DNA of 64,000 bases, taken from NCBI RefSeq assembly GCF_030052815.1, contig NC_079505.1:25188843-25252842 (forward strand). Reading direction: 5' to 3'. The notes beneath the pieces were generated by a model that ran no database searches, was not told the DNA's origin, and saw only the letters and a list, made by a program, of their open reading frames with translations. The position numbers and the translations under genes were made by a program. How positions within the stretch are numbered: the first letter of the stretch is position 1; each line of letters starts with the position of its first letter. This DNA comes from Hevea brasiliensis. Taxonomy: Eukaryota; Streptophyta; Magnoliopsida; Malpighiales; Euphorbiaceae. Below, piece after piece: positions 45,688 to 57,270 of this stretch.

Positions 45688-46675
45688 ATCTGATTACATC
45701 TACACATCATAAAAGCCTAAGACTAAGGGTTCTGGAATTCAAAGATGCCGGGGATCTGAATAAGGCTTCTTTTAACTCATTGGTACCTCGTGACTAGACA
45801 GGGGATACTAGATTGAATTTTACCGACCTCCTATGTGATCGCCTTACCAGTACCTTTTGACAGGCGATACCCAATCTGTTCCATTTGCTTATCTGAGATT
45901 TGGTTTTATTCTGCCTTATGACGTCTTACCCAATCGTCTTCTGTGTTAGTCAAGTGATTCAACTTTACTATTTTCCTAACTTATTATTCAGACCTTTTAT
46001 TATTTTAAAGAAACTATTAAGATACAGTTACCTATATTTTATCCAACTACTTATACGCTACTCGGGACTAGAACACTTGCATTTAGAAGTAACAAAGATT
46101 GACAAAAAGAATGGACTGATTAACAAAGAAGTAAACTCGAGAATAACCTTCTTCGCGTTTTTTAACGTAATATAAACTTGGTGAAAATTACAAACATAAA
46201 AACAAAGGAAATACGTAAAATAAAAATGAGCACTTGATAAAGCAGCGATATAAGCACTCACCTGTAGGGAGCCGAATCTATTGAACTAACTACGGAATCA
46301 CAAAACGTAATAGGACTGCGGGCTGATAGCTTGAGGGCTAAGGTTCGCCTTGAAATGAAGGATACTTCGCTAAAATGCAGTCAGGTCAAAATAATAACTG
46401 AGTTTGAATGAAGTTGAGCTTGGACAACGGGAGTGGAAATAAAGATAACAAAGAATTGAAAGTGAGAGTGTCACAGGATAATGAACGAACTGAAAATGGA
46501 AACTTTCAGTTTTCAAAAATCCCTTTGCAAGAAAATACTTCAGAAAACTGGTTTCTAAAGTTTTTCTTATGAAAGCTTAAAAATAGCAGAGTAACGAACT
46601 AAATTAAGTTTCAGAGTCCTTCCGCTATAGTCACCACCTTTTTCTTCGTCCTCTCTTGAACAGTTTTCATGCAGG

Positions 46676-46683
46676 TATTTATA
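46676..46683 (-). promoter_or_regulatory. TATA box of the Ogre-like 5' LTR (element promoter)
   Basis: TATAAATA on the minus strand. RNA would start near 46,645 and run about 1.8 kb through R/U5 before reaching the primer site. Best candidate for the element's own promoter because it is conserved in both LTRs and correctly oriented. Confidence 0.6.
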
Positions 46684-47307
46684 GGGACCGGGTGCTCCCC
46701 ATGAAGGGTCAGGATTTATTTTGAGGGAGATGGAAGGTTTGGATTTTGAAGGACATGATCTGACGCTTGGGTATTAAAGAGAATCAGAATGAACGGCTGA
46801 GATCCTTTTCAGAAATTTTTGTCCTTTTTCTCTTCTAATCTAACGGCTCAAATTTTCTAGTCCGAGGCGATCCGAGGGCTGGGAATAAAAGGCACCGGTC
46901 TTGTCGTCTTCTTTTTTGATCCAAGGGCCCCGGGTTCATCCTTGCAAGTAAGATCAACGGTGGAGATTGAGATGCATAGCGCTGTCATGACATACTCTAG
47001 CACCTGTCAGTAATGTGGGCGATTCTGAGGCGTGCGGTGGAGATTTATCTGCAAAGCTTTAACTACCTCGGCTCTGATTATGACGACATTTAGCGGCAGT
47101 TGTCTTATTCTCTTTGTTTTCTGACCTCCCTTCCCTTCCGATCTTTCTAACACGATCCTTTTCCGATCTCTCATGCCAGGCTCCCCTCTTCCGACCTCTC
47201 CTACTCCGGTCTTCCCCTTTATCTCATCCGATTCAGTCAAAGCATTCATTCCTTCGATTCCCGAGGCATTCGCTTCGTTTTCTGCTTGCAATAAATGCTC
47301 AAACTTT

Positions 47308-47324
47308 CCCTATATATATATATA
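47308..47324 (+). promoter_or_regulatory. TATA-like box upstream of a small opposite-strand frame in the 5' LTR
   Basis: CCTATATATATATACC, about 90 bp upstream of ATG 47,412. The other LTR has the same box with one TA fewer. TA repeats can mimic TATA boxes, so this is weak evidence. Confidence 0.3.
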
Positions 47325-47411
47325 CCTTCAACAGGAAACCCCTCCGCATTTGGTTTTCTCCTCTTCCTTCTCACATTTCCTGTTCTAACCGCTTCGGCAA
47401 TAATCCCGGCC

Positions 47412-47768
47412 ATGATAGTTGCTTTTGATCTTTTTCCGATTGTCCTTTTGATTCCTCGACTGAAAATTTATGATCCCGATGATTGGAGAATTACGATAAC
47501 TCCATTTGATGACAGTGAGAGAACCGGACTAATTTGCCGACCTGGATCGAGGACCTCGATCGTATCGATCTCGAATCGTTCGACCGATATAGTCTGCGAA
47601 CTGATTTCGGGCGAGAAGACTGCTAATATTCCCCTTAACATCGGTGACTGCCCCTTGAAGTTCATTTGGCTCCTCACCACATTGGGTGTCCCGACTACAG
47701 ATCGGTTCTGCTCAATGACAGTGGAGATGACTCTCCATCCTCATGAGAGTCATAATCACCCCATCTGA
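47412..47768 (+). CDS. Small opposite-strand open frame (118 residues), unknown
   Basis: Follows a TATA-like box and a pyrimidine-rich leader. The composition is not low-complexity: a hydrophobic start (MIVAFDLFPIVLLIPRL) then mixed sequence ending in a His-rich tail ([10 protein letters not shown]). The counterpart in the other LTR (29,323-29,675) has a TGA in the middle (CGA to TGA). No family was recognised. Differences between the two copies do not clearly favour silent positions, so it may be chance. Confidence 0.25.
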   Translation: MIVAFDLFPIVLLIPRLKIYDPDDWRITITPFDDSERTGLICRPGSRTSIVSISNRSTDIVCELISGEKTANIPLNIGDCPLKFIWLLTTLGVPTTDRFCSMTVEMTLHPHESHNHPI

Positions 47769-47863
47769 GCTGTACATCTATCCACTATTTATGGCCGAAC
47801 AAATCTTTTGATTCAGCCATGAGACTAGGTTTTGACATAGGCCTTTATTAGATAGGATGTTCC

Positions 47864-48005
47864 ACCGATCTCTAAATATCGCCCCTATGATGTAATCAGA
47901 CCTTTAATGTAATCCGATCTCTGGAGATCGCCCCAAATGATGTAATCAGACCTTTAATGTAATCCGATCTCTTGAGATCGCCCCAATTAATGTAATCTGA
48001 CCTTT
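47864..48005. repeat. Three tandem 49-bp units in the 5' LTR
   Basis: Counterpart of 29,770-29,915, with the same GATCTCT...AGATCGCCCC palindromes and TGATGTAATCAGACC spacers. Confidence 0.85.
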
Positions 48006-48279
48006 CGGCAATAAAATTTTATTTTGACAACTATCATTTTTATTGTTATTGCATTGATTATTTTCCGATCTCTAATGTGTTTATCCGATTCCTAACTGAA
48101 CAGCCCTTGACCGATCCGTACTTCCAAACATTCGCCTTAATTTACCGATCTCTAACTAGCCGATCTCTCCTTATCATGGAATTTCTGGAATATTCGTGAG
48201 ACGTGTCAGGAAAGGACTGGCGAATCTCGCTAACCGATGCACCGCTTGGAACAGTGTGAGCATTAAATGCTCAGACGAG

Positions 48280-48287
48280 TATAAATA
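48280..48287 (+). promoter_or_regulatory. TATA box of the opposite-strand gene in the 5' LTR
   Basis: TATAAATA in GAGTATAAATAGGGGATGG. Conserved with 30,194-30,201. Transcripts from here would run to the LTR end and out into the chromovirus LTR. Confidence 0.65.
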
Positions 48288-48442
48288 GGGGATGGGTCAG
48301 CCAGTTGCTTTCTTATGTTATTTTCAGCATCCTGCTAGAGATTCCAAAATTCTCTCAATTTTTCAAGTTCTTCCGACACTGGTCAAGCTCCGGTAATGGT
48401 TTTGATCTTTCTTTTAGCTTAAATTTTCTATTTCCTTTGAAA

Positions 48443-50270
48443 ATGAGCGGCGCCGAGGGTCAGAGAGCGGCAAGCCCCCCTTCCATTCAGATCTCGTGGT
48501 CGTCTGATGAGGTAGAGGTGGTCGGGCCAAGCGGGTGACCTGAACCTCCTAGGACCTCCATTTCGGCTCGTGGTCAAACAGCACCTTCGAGGCAAACACA
48601 TTCTTCAGGGAGAGAAAACCTCCCCATGGATGAGCTGCCATCAATTCTTCAAGAAGCCGACCTGTAGTTGTTCAGCCAAGAGTATAACATTTGGCCTGAT
48701 TCATACGAGCTGATTAAGTGTCACGGCGATCTTCGTGCCGATCACTTCTTCAAAGAGAATGATATGATCATGGTATACGAAGAGCAGTTAAAAGCCGGGC
48801 TGCGGTTCCCTCTTCAAGGAAGTTCTAAAATTTCACCAAGTGTGCATAGACCAAGTTCACCCGAACTCATGGTGGATCCTAGTAGCCTTCAGAGGCCTTT
48901 GCCGAGCCAAAGGACTCCATCCTACAGCTAAGGTGTTCGCCGAACTACATAGGCTAACTCGTCGAAAGGATGACGAGTATTGGTTCTTTCAGGCGAAGCC
49001 ACATTGTGGGCTTTTTACTGATCTACCCTCCTCCCTGAAGAATTGGAAGAATCGCTTCTTTATTCTGACTAGCAAAATTCTGAACGGCTTTGAGGGTTTC
49101 CCACGTAGTTGGCTACACCAGGGTCCCTTACTCCCGAAGCGGATCACCCTGAATAAGGAAGAAGGCCTAATGGTGATGGAACTGAAAGATCAAGCGGCCC
49201 ATCAGAAGTACTCTTGTTTAGATGCAGTTACAGGCGAACTGCATCACTGGACAATGGAGTTGATCACTGGCGAAGATTGCGGGCTTTAGCTCTCTGACCT
49301 CGGTCTCAGTATTTTCTATATCTCTGATCTTTGGGCCTTAGCGATCTCACTGACCTTTTCTTTGTGCAGGTATGATGAGCGGTGAGGGTTCGAAGGAGAG
49401 CCGAAAGTGGGAAAGAGAGGTCTCCCGAAAAGTGCGGAAGATGAAACGGGCCGAGCTACTTCAGACGCCCATGCATGATGCTGGGGAAATACAAGGAGGC
49501 TCGTCTCAACCCTTGGGACCCTCTCCCGCCAAGAAGTGGTCTGGTCTCTTCCTCGCCAAGAAGAGCCACCACCACCCCCTTCAGTTGCTTCGAGTGCGAA
49601 AGGGGGTTCTTCCCATCCTACCTTGAGGACCCTCTCTCGCGGCGCTCAAGTACTGATCCACTCCCTGGAGAAGAACCGAACTGTTTGGGAGAATCCGGGT
49701 TTGGCTAAGGTTTTGGGGGCCTCTATCTGCCTTTGGGAGGATCGGGATAGGCTATCCCCGAACAACCTCGATGATATCTTGACCCAGACTATGAGCCTAA
49801 ATGTGGAGAGCTTGGTGAACCAACACATTGTCCAAGAAAAGGCTCACCGCTTGAGGCAAGAGGTCGAAAAGGTGGGTCAGGAAGCCGCTTCCCTCCGATC
49901 TCAACTTTCATCCACCCAAAACTACATATCTGAAATTGAGGGGCGGATGAAATTCTACGAGGATAAGCTGGCCGAAAAAGCCCATGTTCTTAAAGAGGTT
50001 CGGGCGCTCCAAGCCGCTGATGTCGCTCGCCTCACTGAGGAGCTTAAAGCAAAAGAAAAAGAGGCAGTGACGAGGGAGGCCGGTGCTTATGTGAACGCTC
50101 ATGGGGATCTCTTGGCCGAGCTCAGGAAGCGATATCCCGAGGAGGACTTCTCTTGGATGGTAGATCTGGCTCCCCAGGACGAAGGTGAGGATAGTGAGGA
50201 GGAGGCTAAGGGTGAGAGAGGAAGCGAACAAAATGTAGAACAGGCTGAGGGTGATCCTTCAGCCGAATGA
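48443..50270 (+). pseudogene. Opposite-strand LTR gene in the 5' LTR, second copy, broken
   Basis: Same gene as at 30,357-32,198. The first part is broken by TGA (about 48,536), TAG (48,666) and an 11-bp deletion near 48,813. The domain resumes in frame at about 48,840 (VHPNSWWILVAFRGLCRAKG, WFFQAKPHCGLF). The acceptor TTTGTGCAG ends at 49,369. The second part has one frameshift before 49,540, after which 49,536-50,270 is fully open: a Pro-rich stretch, a coiled coil (VEKVGQEAASLRSQLSSTQN, LTEELKAKEKE) and an acidic tail. In this copy the coiled-coil part is intact and the transposon domain is not, the reverse of the other LTR. Confidence 0.65.
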
Positions 50271-50847
50271 CTTGTATATATTTTGGTTTGAAATGAAATG
50301 AAACTTCCTTTTTGTTCAATGATTGGATGTGATCGGAAAGTCTCTAAGTTGCATAAGCACTTGATTGTCTGAGCATATTAGAACAACAACTAAAAGTGAT
50401 TATTAATCTAAGTGTAAGAGGTCGGAAAACACTATAAGCATGAGATCGGCTGGGAACCAACGCTAAACAGGACTTGATTAAAATTGGAAATTTGACTTGA
50501 ACACTTAAGATCGGAATCATCATTAAACCGGATCGGAACCTTAACTTTATTATTCCCAAACTTTTAAAAGAGAGATCGGCAATAAGACTGGTGGCACGAA
50601 GGTCTAGTGTTGGTTCAATCTCGTTTGACAAGAAAGATCGGAAATATAATTGACTGGTCAGGGGACTTAACAATTGGTTTGAGAGATCGGTGAGGCTTTA
50701 AATGATATGGGGACTTAGTATTGATTTGATTCCTTTTGAGGAGATATCGGAAATGTGATTGGCTGGCAGAGGGAGACTCAGTGCAGGGGATCGGCTTCAA
50801 AGTTTATTGATTTCAGGGATCGGCCAAAATATGGTGTCGACAGCAGT

Positions 50848-52224
50848 TTTTGCAAAAATGATCAATTATAAGGACTAAACTGTAAATTTACATATTGTGA
50901 TTGAGGACTGTTTGGATGGGCCCAGGAGGGACTGTGTGATGTGATTGAGTTGTGAGTGTATGATTTGTGAATATAGAAGTGCGTTTTGAGCCCTTTTTCA
51001 GGTTGGGTAGGTCCTAGGTATAGGGGAGACTGCCGGATTTTCGGCACGACTTAGGACGTATTTGGTCTTTTCTTAGTTTGTATTGAGTCAAATTTATTAA
51101 ATAATTGTAATAAAATTTTCAGATGAGCCGGGATAGCCTTCTTCCTCCGCCCAGCCGCAACAGTGATTGCTGTCAAGTCTGTGAGTAAAATATTAATTTT
51201 AATTGTAATTTCGATATTATTATATGTTCAAGTATGCCCATGCATCACTTATATGCATATATCTATGTAGTTAAACTCTAGGCACGATTTATGTTGCATT
51301 CATAACTGTTAAAGTGCCATGGATGTTGTTGTGATAATTTGGAGTAGTGTGCGTGCGTTGGCGTGCGTGTGATGTGGTGTTGGCTATGGATAGGAAGGGT
51401 AGTCACGGCTTGAGATCTTCGCTGGGATCCGGTCCTTCGGGGGTAGTCAAGGCTTGAGTTCTTCACTGGGACCCCGATTTGGTTTATTAAGTGAAAGTCC
51501 GGCTTTAGTTCTTCGCTGGCACAGGTTGGATTTAAGAGAGCTGTATAGGAGATCAACTCCCATATATTATGATTGATATTACTGGGTGTGTGAGTGCTCC
51601 AAATTACCTTTTTGCTGTTATGATATGAAAACATTGCTGAGTTGCATTTCACTCTACAGGGTGCATTAGCTTTAGATAGTTATAGAGATTATGGTTAAAA
51701 TTGATATTTTACTCTCTGAGTCGAACGCTCACTCCTGTTCAATATTTTTCCAGGCCACAGGAGGATATTTTTTAGGTTAACCTGCTTTTCTCCCTCACAG
51801 GTCATTTATTAATGTTTGTATAAACCTGTTAACTCTTAGAATTTCTGCATGTGTTAAAAATATTTATTTGAGTTGGGTCTGTAATATAAATTATTATTTT
51901 GGACTTGTAAACTTATTATTTATGCATGTTGATGGACTGGATGAGGGAGCTGAGCTCCCATTTAATTTTATATTGTATGAGTATGTGGAGGGTGAGCTGA
52001 GCTCCCCAATTGATTATATATTGTGTTTACAGGTCGGGTGAGTCAAAAACTCCCTGTTGAAAGGTCCATTTTATGGCTAGACTCTGTCTGGTTGAATCCT
52101 TGAAATTGGGCCCAAATGGGCCTTAGAGTTGGGTTAAGGAATAGTTAGGCTTACTACGGGCCTTGGGGGCTTTAGGCTGGCCCCGGTCCTAGTGCCAGTC
52201 TGGCCCATAGGTTGGGTCATGGCA
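50848..52224 (+). repeat. Chromovirus 5' LTR, second part
   Basis: Resumes TTTTGCAAAAATGATC exactly where the first part stopped, after the gcagt duplication. It ends GGGTCATGGCA. It carries tandem-like units GTAGTCA(C/A)GGCTTGAG-TTCTTC (51,400-51,530) also present in the 3' LTR. Confidence 0.9.
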
Positions 52225-52228
52225 AATG

Positions 52229-52240
52229 TGGTATCAGAGC
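52229..52240 (+). promoter_or_regulatory. Primer binding site of the chromovirus
   Basis: TGGTATCAGAGC, four bases after the LTR, is complementary to the 3' end of plant initiator tRNA-Met. This is the standard primer of most plant Ty3/gypsy chromoviruses. Confidence 0.93.
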
Positions 52241-52450
52241 TTAAGCTCCAGATTCATAGGGAATAATTGTCCAAAGTATTGGGAAGAGTCTACTAGGAGT
52301 CACATGCGGAAAATAGGGTCCACATTCGTCTTACATTGTCATCTTTGCTTCTAGTTTCTGCTTTATATATTGCGTGTAAATATGAGTCTATAGAGCTGTG
52401 TAACATGCTATTTTGAATGTTGTGGGCTAATGCTGCTGAATTTCAGGAAA

Positions 52451-54368
52451 ATGCGTAGAAGGTGAGAGCCGCCATCGCACTAGAACTAGATGTGCCTGAC
52501 GAGGTGTCAGCACAGGATGAGGCGCCTGCCCCGAGGAGGCGGGGTAGGAAGCCTAGAGCTGCTCAAGTAGAAGAGCAGCTGCCACCAGTTCAGGATCAGT
52601 CTTTTATGGCATAGGGTCCCATGGACCCAATGGTAGCTACTCTAGCCGGGTTACAGAGAACCATCGATATGATGGCACAGTATATGGTCTACCCTCCCCA
52701 GCAACAGCAGTCCACCGTACCAAGAGGGGAACCTTACAAACAGATCATCAATTTCAAGAAGTTGGTGCCTGGTACTTATGATGTGTCAGACGATGCCTAT
52801 CGGTTTTTGGATTCCTGCAGACAAGCAGGAACAGAGTTGCAGATGACTGATAGAAGACTTATAGAGTGTATGCAGCATGTCATGGAGCCTATGCCTAGAC
52901 AATGGATGAATGACTATATATTACCTCGGATGGAGGGTTTGTGGTGGACTCAGTTTGTGGAGCTGTTCATCAACCGGTTCGTACCAGAAAGTTTCAGAGA
53001 TCAAAAGCAGTGGGCCTTTAAGGCCTTAAGACAGAATGGCCGGTCTGTAGATGAATATGCTACAAAATTTCTGGAATTGAGTAGGTATGCCCCTACAGCA
53101 ATAGCTACAGAAACTATGAAGGTGAAGAGGTTCCTAAAGGGGCTTGACAGGAGGTATGCAAACCTGGCCATGATGTCGGATCAGTCTTTTGATGTGGTGG
53201 TTGATCGAGCCAGACAGATTGAGATTAGCTATGCTGTGGATGACAGCGGAAGAGCAAAGAAAAATAGAGCAGAGGGTTGTTCAAGTGTTCCCCATATGGG
53301 TGCTCCGGATAGTGATGGCCAGAGTAATTACAGAGGAAGAAGTAGGAACAAGAAGAGTGGTTTTAGACACAAACCTCAAGGGTTCAGACCAGGGTACGGA
53401 TCCAGTAGTGGTCACAGTTCGGGGTACAGCAGTTCTGGGTCTGGTTCAGGATCCTCCTTGGCACCTTGCGCACAGTGTGGGAGAGGACATTCAGGACCTT
53501 GTATGATGGGTTCAGGAGTATGCTTTAGATGTGGCCAACCAGGTCACTTTGCTAGGGAATGCCCCGTGTTCAGTGAGCCACAGATGGGGTCACAGGGTTC
53601 TGTTGCAAATGTTCCTCGACAGTTGTATCCTGGTGCTTCCAGCTTGGCAGGCAGTCAGTTCAGTGGCCAACGGGACCGAGGACAAGGGGGACGTGGATTT
53701 GGAGGTAGATCAGGAGGTAGAAGTCAGTATCAGGGTTCTGCCACTCAGGGTAGGGGTCAAGCTCGGGTTTTCACCCTGACCCACCAGGATGCTCAGGCTT
53801 CCAATATAGTTGTAGCAGGTATTCTTCTAGTCTGTTCCTATGAGGCTCGTGTTTTGATAGATCCGAGTGCTACACACTCATTTGTCTCCCCAGTGTTTGC
53901 CATGAGATTGGGTAGAAACCCTACAACTTTAGAATGCCCTTTGTCTGTAGCTACCCCGCTTAGTGACAACAAAGATGTAGATATGGTTTTTCCGAGTAGT
54001 TCAGTAGTAGTGGATGAAAAGATCCTCTCAGCAGACTTGGTTCCTCTACCAGTAATGGATTTTGACGTAATCTTGGGAATGGATTGGTTGGCAACTCATT
54101 ATGCCACTTTAGATTGCAGGAAAAAAAATTTGTATTTCCACATACCTGGTGTGGAAGAGTTTAGCTTTGATGGTGACAGGAGCGTGACTCCATATAATTT
54201 GGTGTCAGCAATTAGTGCTAGAAAAATGTTGAGGCGTGGATGTCAAGGGTATTTGGCATTGGTAAGAGATACATCTGTAGAAGGTGTCAACATGGAAAAT
54301 GTTCCTATTGTCAGAGAATTCATGGATGTCTTCCCTGAGGAGCTTCCAGGGTTGCCACCAGGAAGGAA
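52451..54368 (+). pseudogene. Chromovirus gag-protease
   Basis: The start ATG at 52,451 opens a frame stopped early (TGA near 52,463; TAG at 52,612). From 52,621 about 580 codons are open: gag (FKKLVPGTYDVSDDAYRFLD, WTQFVELFINRFVPESFRDQ, YATKFLELSRYAP), a Gly/Ser/Arg-rich linker, and the CCHC knuckle CFRCGQPGHFARECP. The retropepsin-like protease follows (VLIDPSATHSFVSPVFAMRL, then VILGMDWLATHYATLDC). The catalytic triplet reads D-P-S where a Gly is expected in third place, so the protease is probably dead. A one-base deletion near 54,364 throws the frame into a stop before reverse transcriptase. Confidence 0.92.
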
Positions 54369-55817
54369 ATAGAGTTTTGCATTGATGTTGTGTCGGGTAC
54401 GAACCCCATATCAATGCCGCCTTACAGGATGGCACCAGCCGAATTGAAAGAGTTAAAGGAGCAACTATAGGAGCTTTTGGACAAGGGTTTCATACGTCCG
54501 AGCACTTCACCCTGGGGTGCTCCTGTTCTATTTGTGAGAAAGAAAGATGGGTCATTGAGGTTGTGTATTGACTATAGACAGCTGAACAAGGTGACTGTGA
54601 AGAACAAGTATCCACTTCCTCGGATCGATGATCTGTTTGATCAGCTCCAAGGGGCTAGATTCTTTTCCAAGATAGACCTACGATCAGGCTACCATCAGTT
54701 GAGAATCAGAAATGAGGATGTGTCCAAAATGGCATTCAGGACAAGATATGGTCATTATGAGTTCTGGGTGATGTCTTTTGGACTCACTAATGCACCAGCA
54801 GCCTTCATGGACTTGATGAATCGGGTGTTCAAGCCATTTTTGGACCATTTTGTCATCGTATTCATAGATGACATTTTGGTATACTCTCGGACCGAGGAAG
54901 AACACGAGTGGCACTTGAGGATGGTGTTGCAGACTTTGAGGGAGCACCAGCTATATGCCAAATTTTCAAAATGTGAATTTTGGCTAGAAAGTATCTCATT
55001 CTTGGGACACGTGTTTTCTAGTGAAGGCATTCAAGTGGATCCCAAGAAAATTGAAGCTGTAACTGATTGGCTTAGGCCTACAACAGTCATTGAGGTGCGA
55101 AGTTTTCTGGGTTTAGCTGGCTACTATAGGCGTTTTGTGCAAGATTTTTCCAGGATAGTGGCTCCCCTAACTAAGTTGACTCGGAAGAATGTTCCATTCA
55201 TTTGGACAGATGACTGTGAGGAGAGTTTCCAGAAGCTTAAGGAGTGTCTAACCACCGCTCCGGTGTTGACACTACCGATGAGTGGTGAAGGATATACCGT
55301 GTATTGTGACGCCTCCAGAGTAGGCTTAGGGTGTGTTTTGATGCAGAATGGAAAAGTAGTGGCTTATGCTTCAAGGCAGCTGAAGAGGCATGAACAAAAT
55401 TACCCCACCCATGATTTGGAAATAGCAGCTGTAATCTTCGCACTAAAAATCTGGAGACACTACCTGTATGGTGAAGTGTGCGAGATATACACCAACCACA
55501 AGAGTTTGAAGTACATCTTCCAACAGAGGGATTTAAACTTGAGACAGAGGAGATAGATGGAGCTTCTGAAAGACTATGATTGCACTATCCAGTACCACCC
55601 TGGGAAGGCCAATGTAGTAGCAGATGCTTTAAGCAGAAAATCTTCTGGCAGTTTGGCGCACATTTCAGTAGAGAAGAGATCGTTGATTCAGGAAGTACAT
55701 GAGTTGATGGATCAAGGTTTAATCCTAGATCTTTCATATGAGGGGGTATTGTTGGCTCATTTTTCAGTGAGGCCAGACTTGCAAGATAGAGTTAGAGTTT
55801 CCCAGCACAGAGACTAA
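54369..55817 (+). pseudogene. Chromovirus reverse transcriptase and RNase H
   Basis: RT motifs are all visible: [35 protein letters not shown], the catalytic FIDDILVYS (54,860-54,890) and [13 protein letters not shown]. RNase H follows with [16 protein letters not shown] and NYPTHDLE, but [10 protein letters not shown] has Asn at the position normally Asp. In-frame stops: TAG 54,468, TAG 55,554 and TAA 55,815. The product would copy the element RNA into DNA and degrade the template. Confidence 0.93.
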
Positions 55818-57208
55818 CAATTGATGAAGATCATAGAAAGAGTACAGCAAGGTGAAGGTGGTGAGTTTGGATTTGCCAATGATGGCGCCCTAGTGCAAGG
55901 TTCTAGGATATGTGTGCCAATGTGGACAATCTCAGAAATGAAATCATGCAAGAGGCACACTATACACTGTACAATGTCCACCCAGGCTCCACCAAGATGT
56001 ACCATGATGTGAAAGATAGCTATTGGTGGAATGGCATGAAGAGAGACATAGCAGACTTCGTGTCCAAGTGCTTGACTTGTCAGAAGGTGAAGTTTGAACA
56101 CCAAAGACCGTCAGGGAAGCTGCAAGAGCTCCCTATCCCAGAATGGAAGTGGGAAATGATTACTATGGATTTTGTGACTGGGTTGCCTCGTACCACGCGA
56201 GGATATGATTCGATATGGGTAATTGTAGACCGCCTAACTAAATCAGCTCACTTCTTGCCTGTGAAGACTACATATTCTGTGGCATAGTACACCCGGCTTT
56301 ACATTCGAGAAATAGTCAGATTGCATAGAGTTCCTGCTTCCATAATATCTGACAGAAGGCCCCAATTCACTTCTTGGTTTTGGAGGAAGTTGCAGGAGGC
56401 ACTTGGCACACAGTTGAACTTTAGTACTACTTTCCACCCTCAGACAGATGGATAGTCCGAAAGGACAATCCAAACACTAGAAGACATGCTTCGCATGAGT
56501 GTTTTGGATTTTGGAGGTCAATGGGATGATCAGCTAGCTTTGGTGGAGTTTGCCTACAATAACAGCTACCATTCCAGCATAGGGATGGCACCCTATGAGG
56601 CACTATATGGAAGAAAGTGTAGGTCTCATCTGTGTTGGACAGAAATGGGAGAAGCGAAGGTGCATGATATAGACCTAGTGCAGTACACTTTAGAGATAGT
56701 TCCTTTAATCAGGGAACGATTGAAAACAGCTTTCAGTAGGCAGAAGAGTTATGTAAACCCCAGACGGAGGGATGTGGAGTTTGCAGTAAGCGACTAGGTA
56801 TTCCTGAAGGTTTCTCCAATGAAGGGAGTCATGAGATTTGGAAAGAAGGGTAAGTTGGCACCTCGGTATATTGGACCTTTTGAGGTTATTGATAGAGTTG
56901 GAGCTGTTGCCTACCGGTTGGAGCTACCACCCAACCTTTCTCATGTTCATCCTGTGTTTCACATCTCTATGCTCAGGAAATACATTCCTGATCCTTCTCA
57001 TGTACTACAGCCGGATGTAATAGAGCTTAAAGAAAACTTGGCGTTTGAGGAGCAACCTGTAGCCATAGTGGACTACCAAGTGAGGCAGCGAAGATCAAAA
57101 CAGATCCCTATGGTTAAGGTTTTGTGGAGGAGCCAGTCAGTGGAAGAGTGCACCTGGGAGTCAGAACGGGACATGCGTAGCAAGTACTCTTATCTATTCA
57201 ATGTGTAA
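55818..57208 (+). pseudogene. Chromovirus integrase with C-terminal chromodomain
   Basis: HHCC finger (EAHYTLYNVHPG...CLTCQKVK), the DDE core ([18 protein letters not shown], where the Gly after Arg is changed; [13 protein letters not shown]), GPY/F module ([20 protein letters not shown]), [14 protein letters not shown], and a chromodomain end ([16 protein letters not shown]...RSKYSYLF). The chromodomain normally steers insertion to heterochromatin. A one-base deletion near 55,918 and TAG codons at 56,285, 56,453 and 56,795 disable it. Confidence 0.92.
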
Positions 57209-57256
57209 TCCTATACTTTATTCTACCTTGTGTAAAATTCGAGGACGAATTTTCTG

Positions 57257-57270
57257 TAAGGGAGGAAGAA
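57257..57270 (+). promoter_or_regulatory. Polypurine tract of the chromovirus
   Basis: AAGGGAGGAAGAA immediately precedes the 3' LTR start TGTAACACCC; primes plus-strand synthesis. Confidence 0.9.

Larger units (their letters stand above)
26736..50842 (-). mobile_element. Ogre/Tat-type Ty3/gypsy retrotransposon, 24.1 kb, minus strand
   Basis: Read on the minus strand it starts TGTCGACACC (50,842) and ends TTGCGACA (26,736). It is flanked by a perfect gcagt duplication (26,731-26,735 and 50,843-50,847). In order it carries a 6.0-kb 5' LTR, primer site, leader, an extra ORF1, gag, protease, a candidate intron, reverse transcriptase, two RNase H domains, integrase, tandem-repeat 3' UTR, polypurine tract and 3' LTR. 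Extra ORF, intron, dual RNase H and giant size are the known hallmarks of Ogre/Tat elements. The two LTRs look closely similar, so it inserted more recently than its chromovirus host. Confidence 0.93.
44875..50842 (-). repeat. Ogre-like 5' LTR (about 5,970 bp)
   Basis: The functional 5' LTR for minus-strand transcription; starts TGTCGACACC at 50,842. The inner end is fixed only to within about three bases because TGTCGCAAGG of the other LTR corresponds to TCATGCAAGG here. It shares every landmark with 26,736-32,770, including both arrays, both TATA boxes and the opposite-strand gene. Confidence 0.9.

Noticed and set aside
52225..52245. A tRNA gene fragment
   Set aside because: Only the 12-base complement of a tRNA 3' end is present; it is the primer binding site, and no cloverleaf is nearby.
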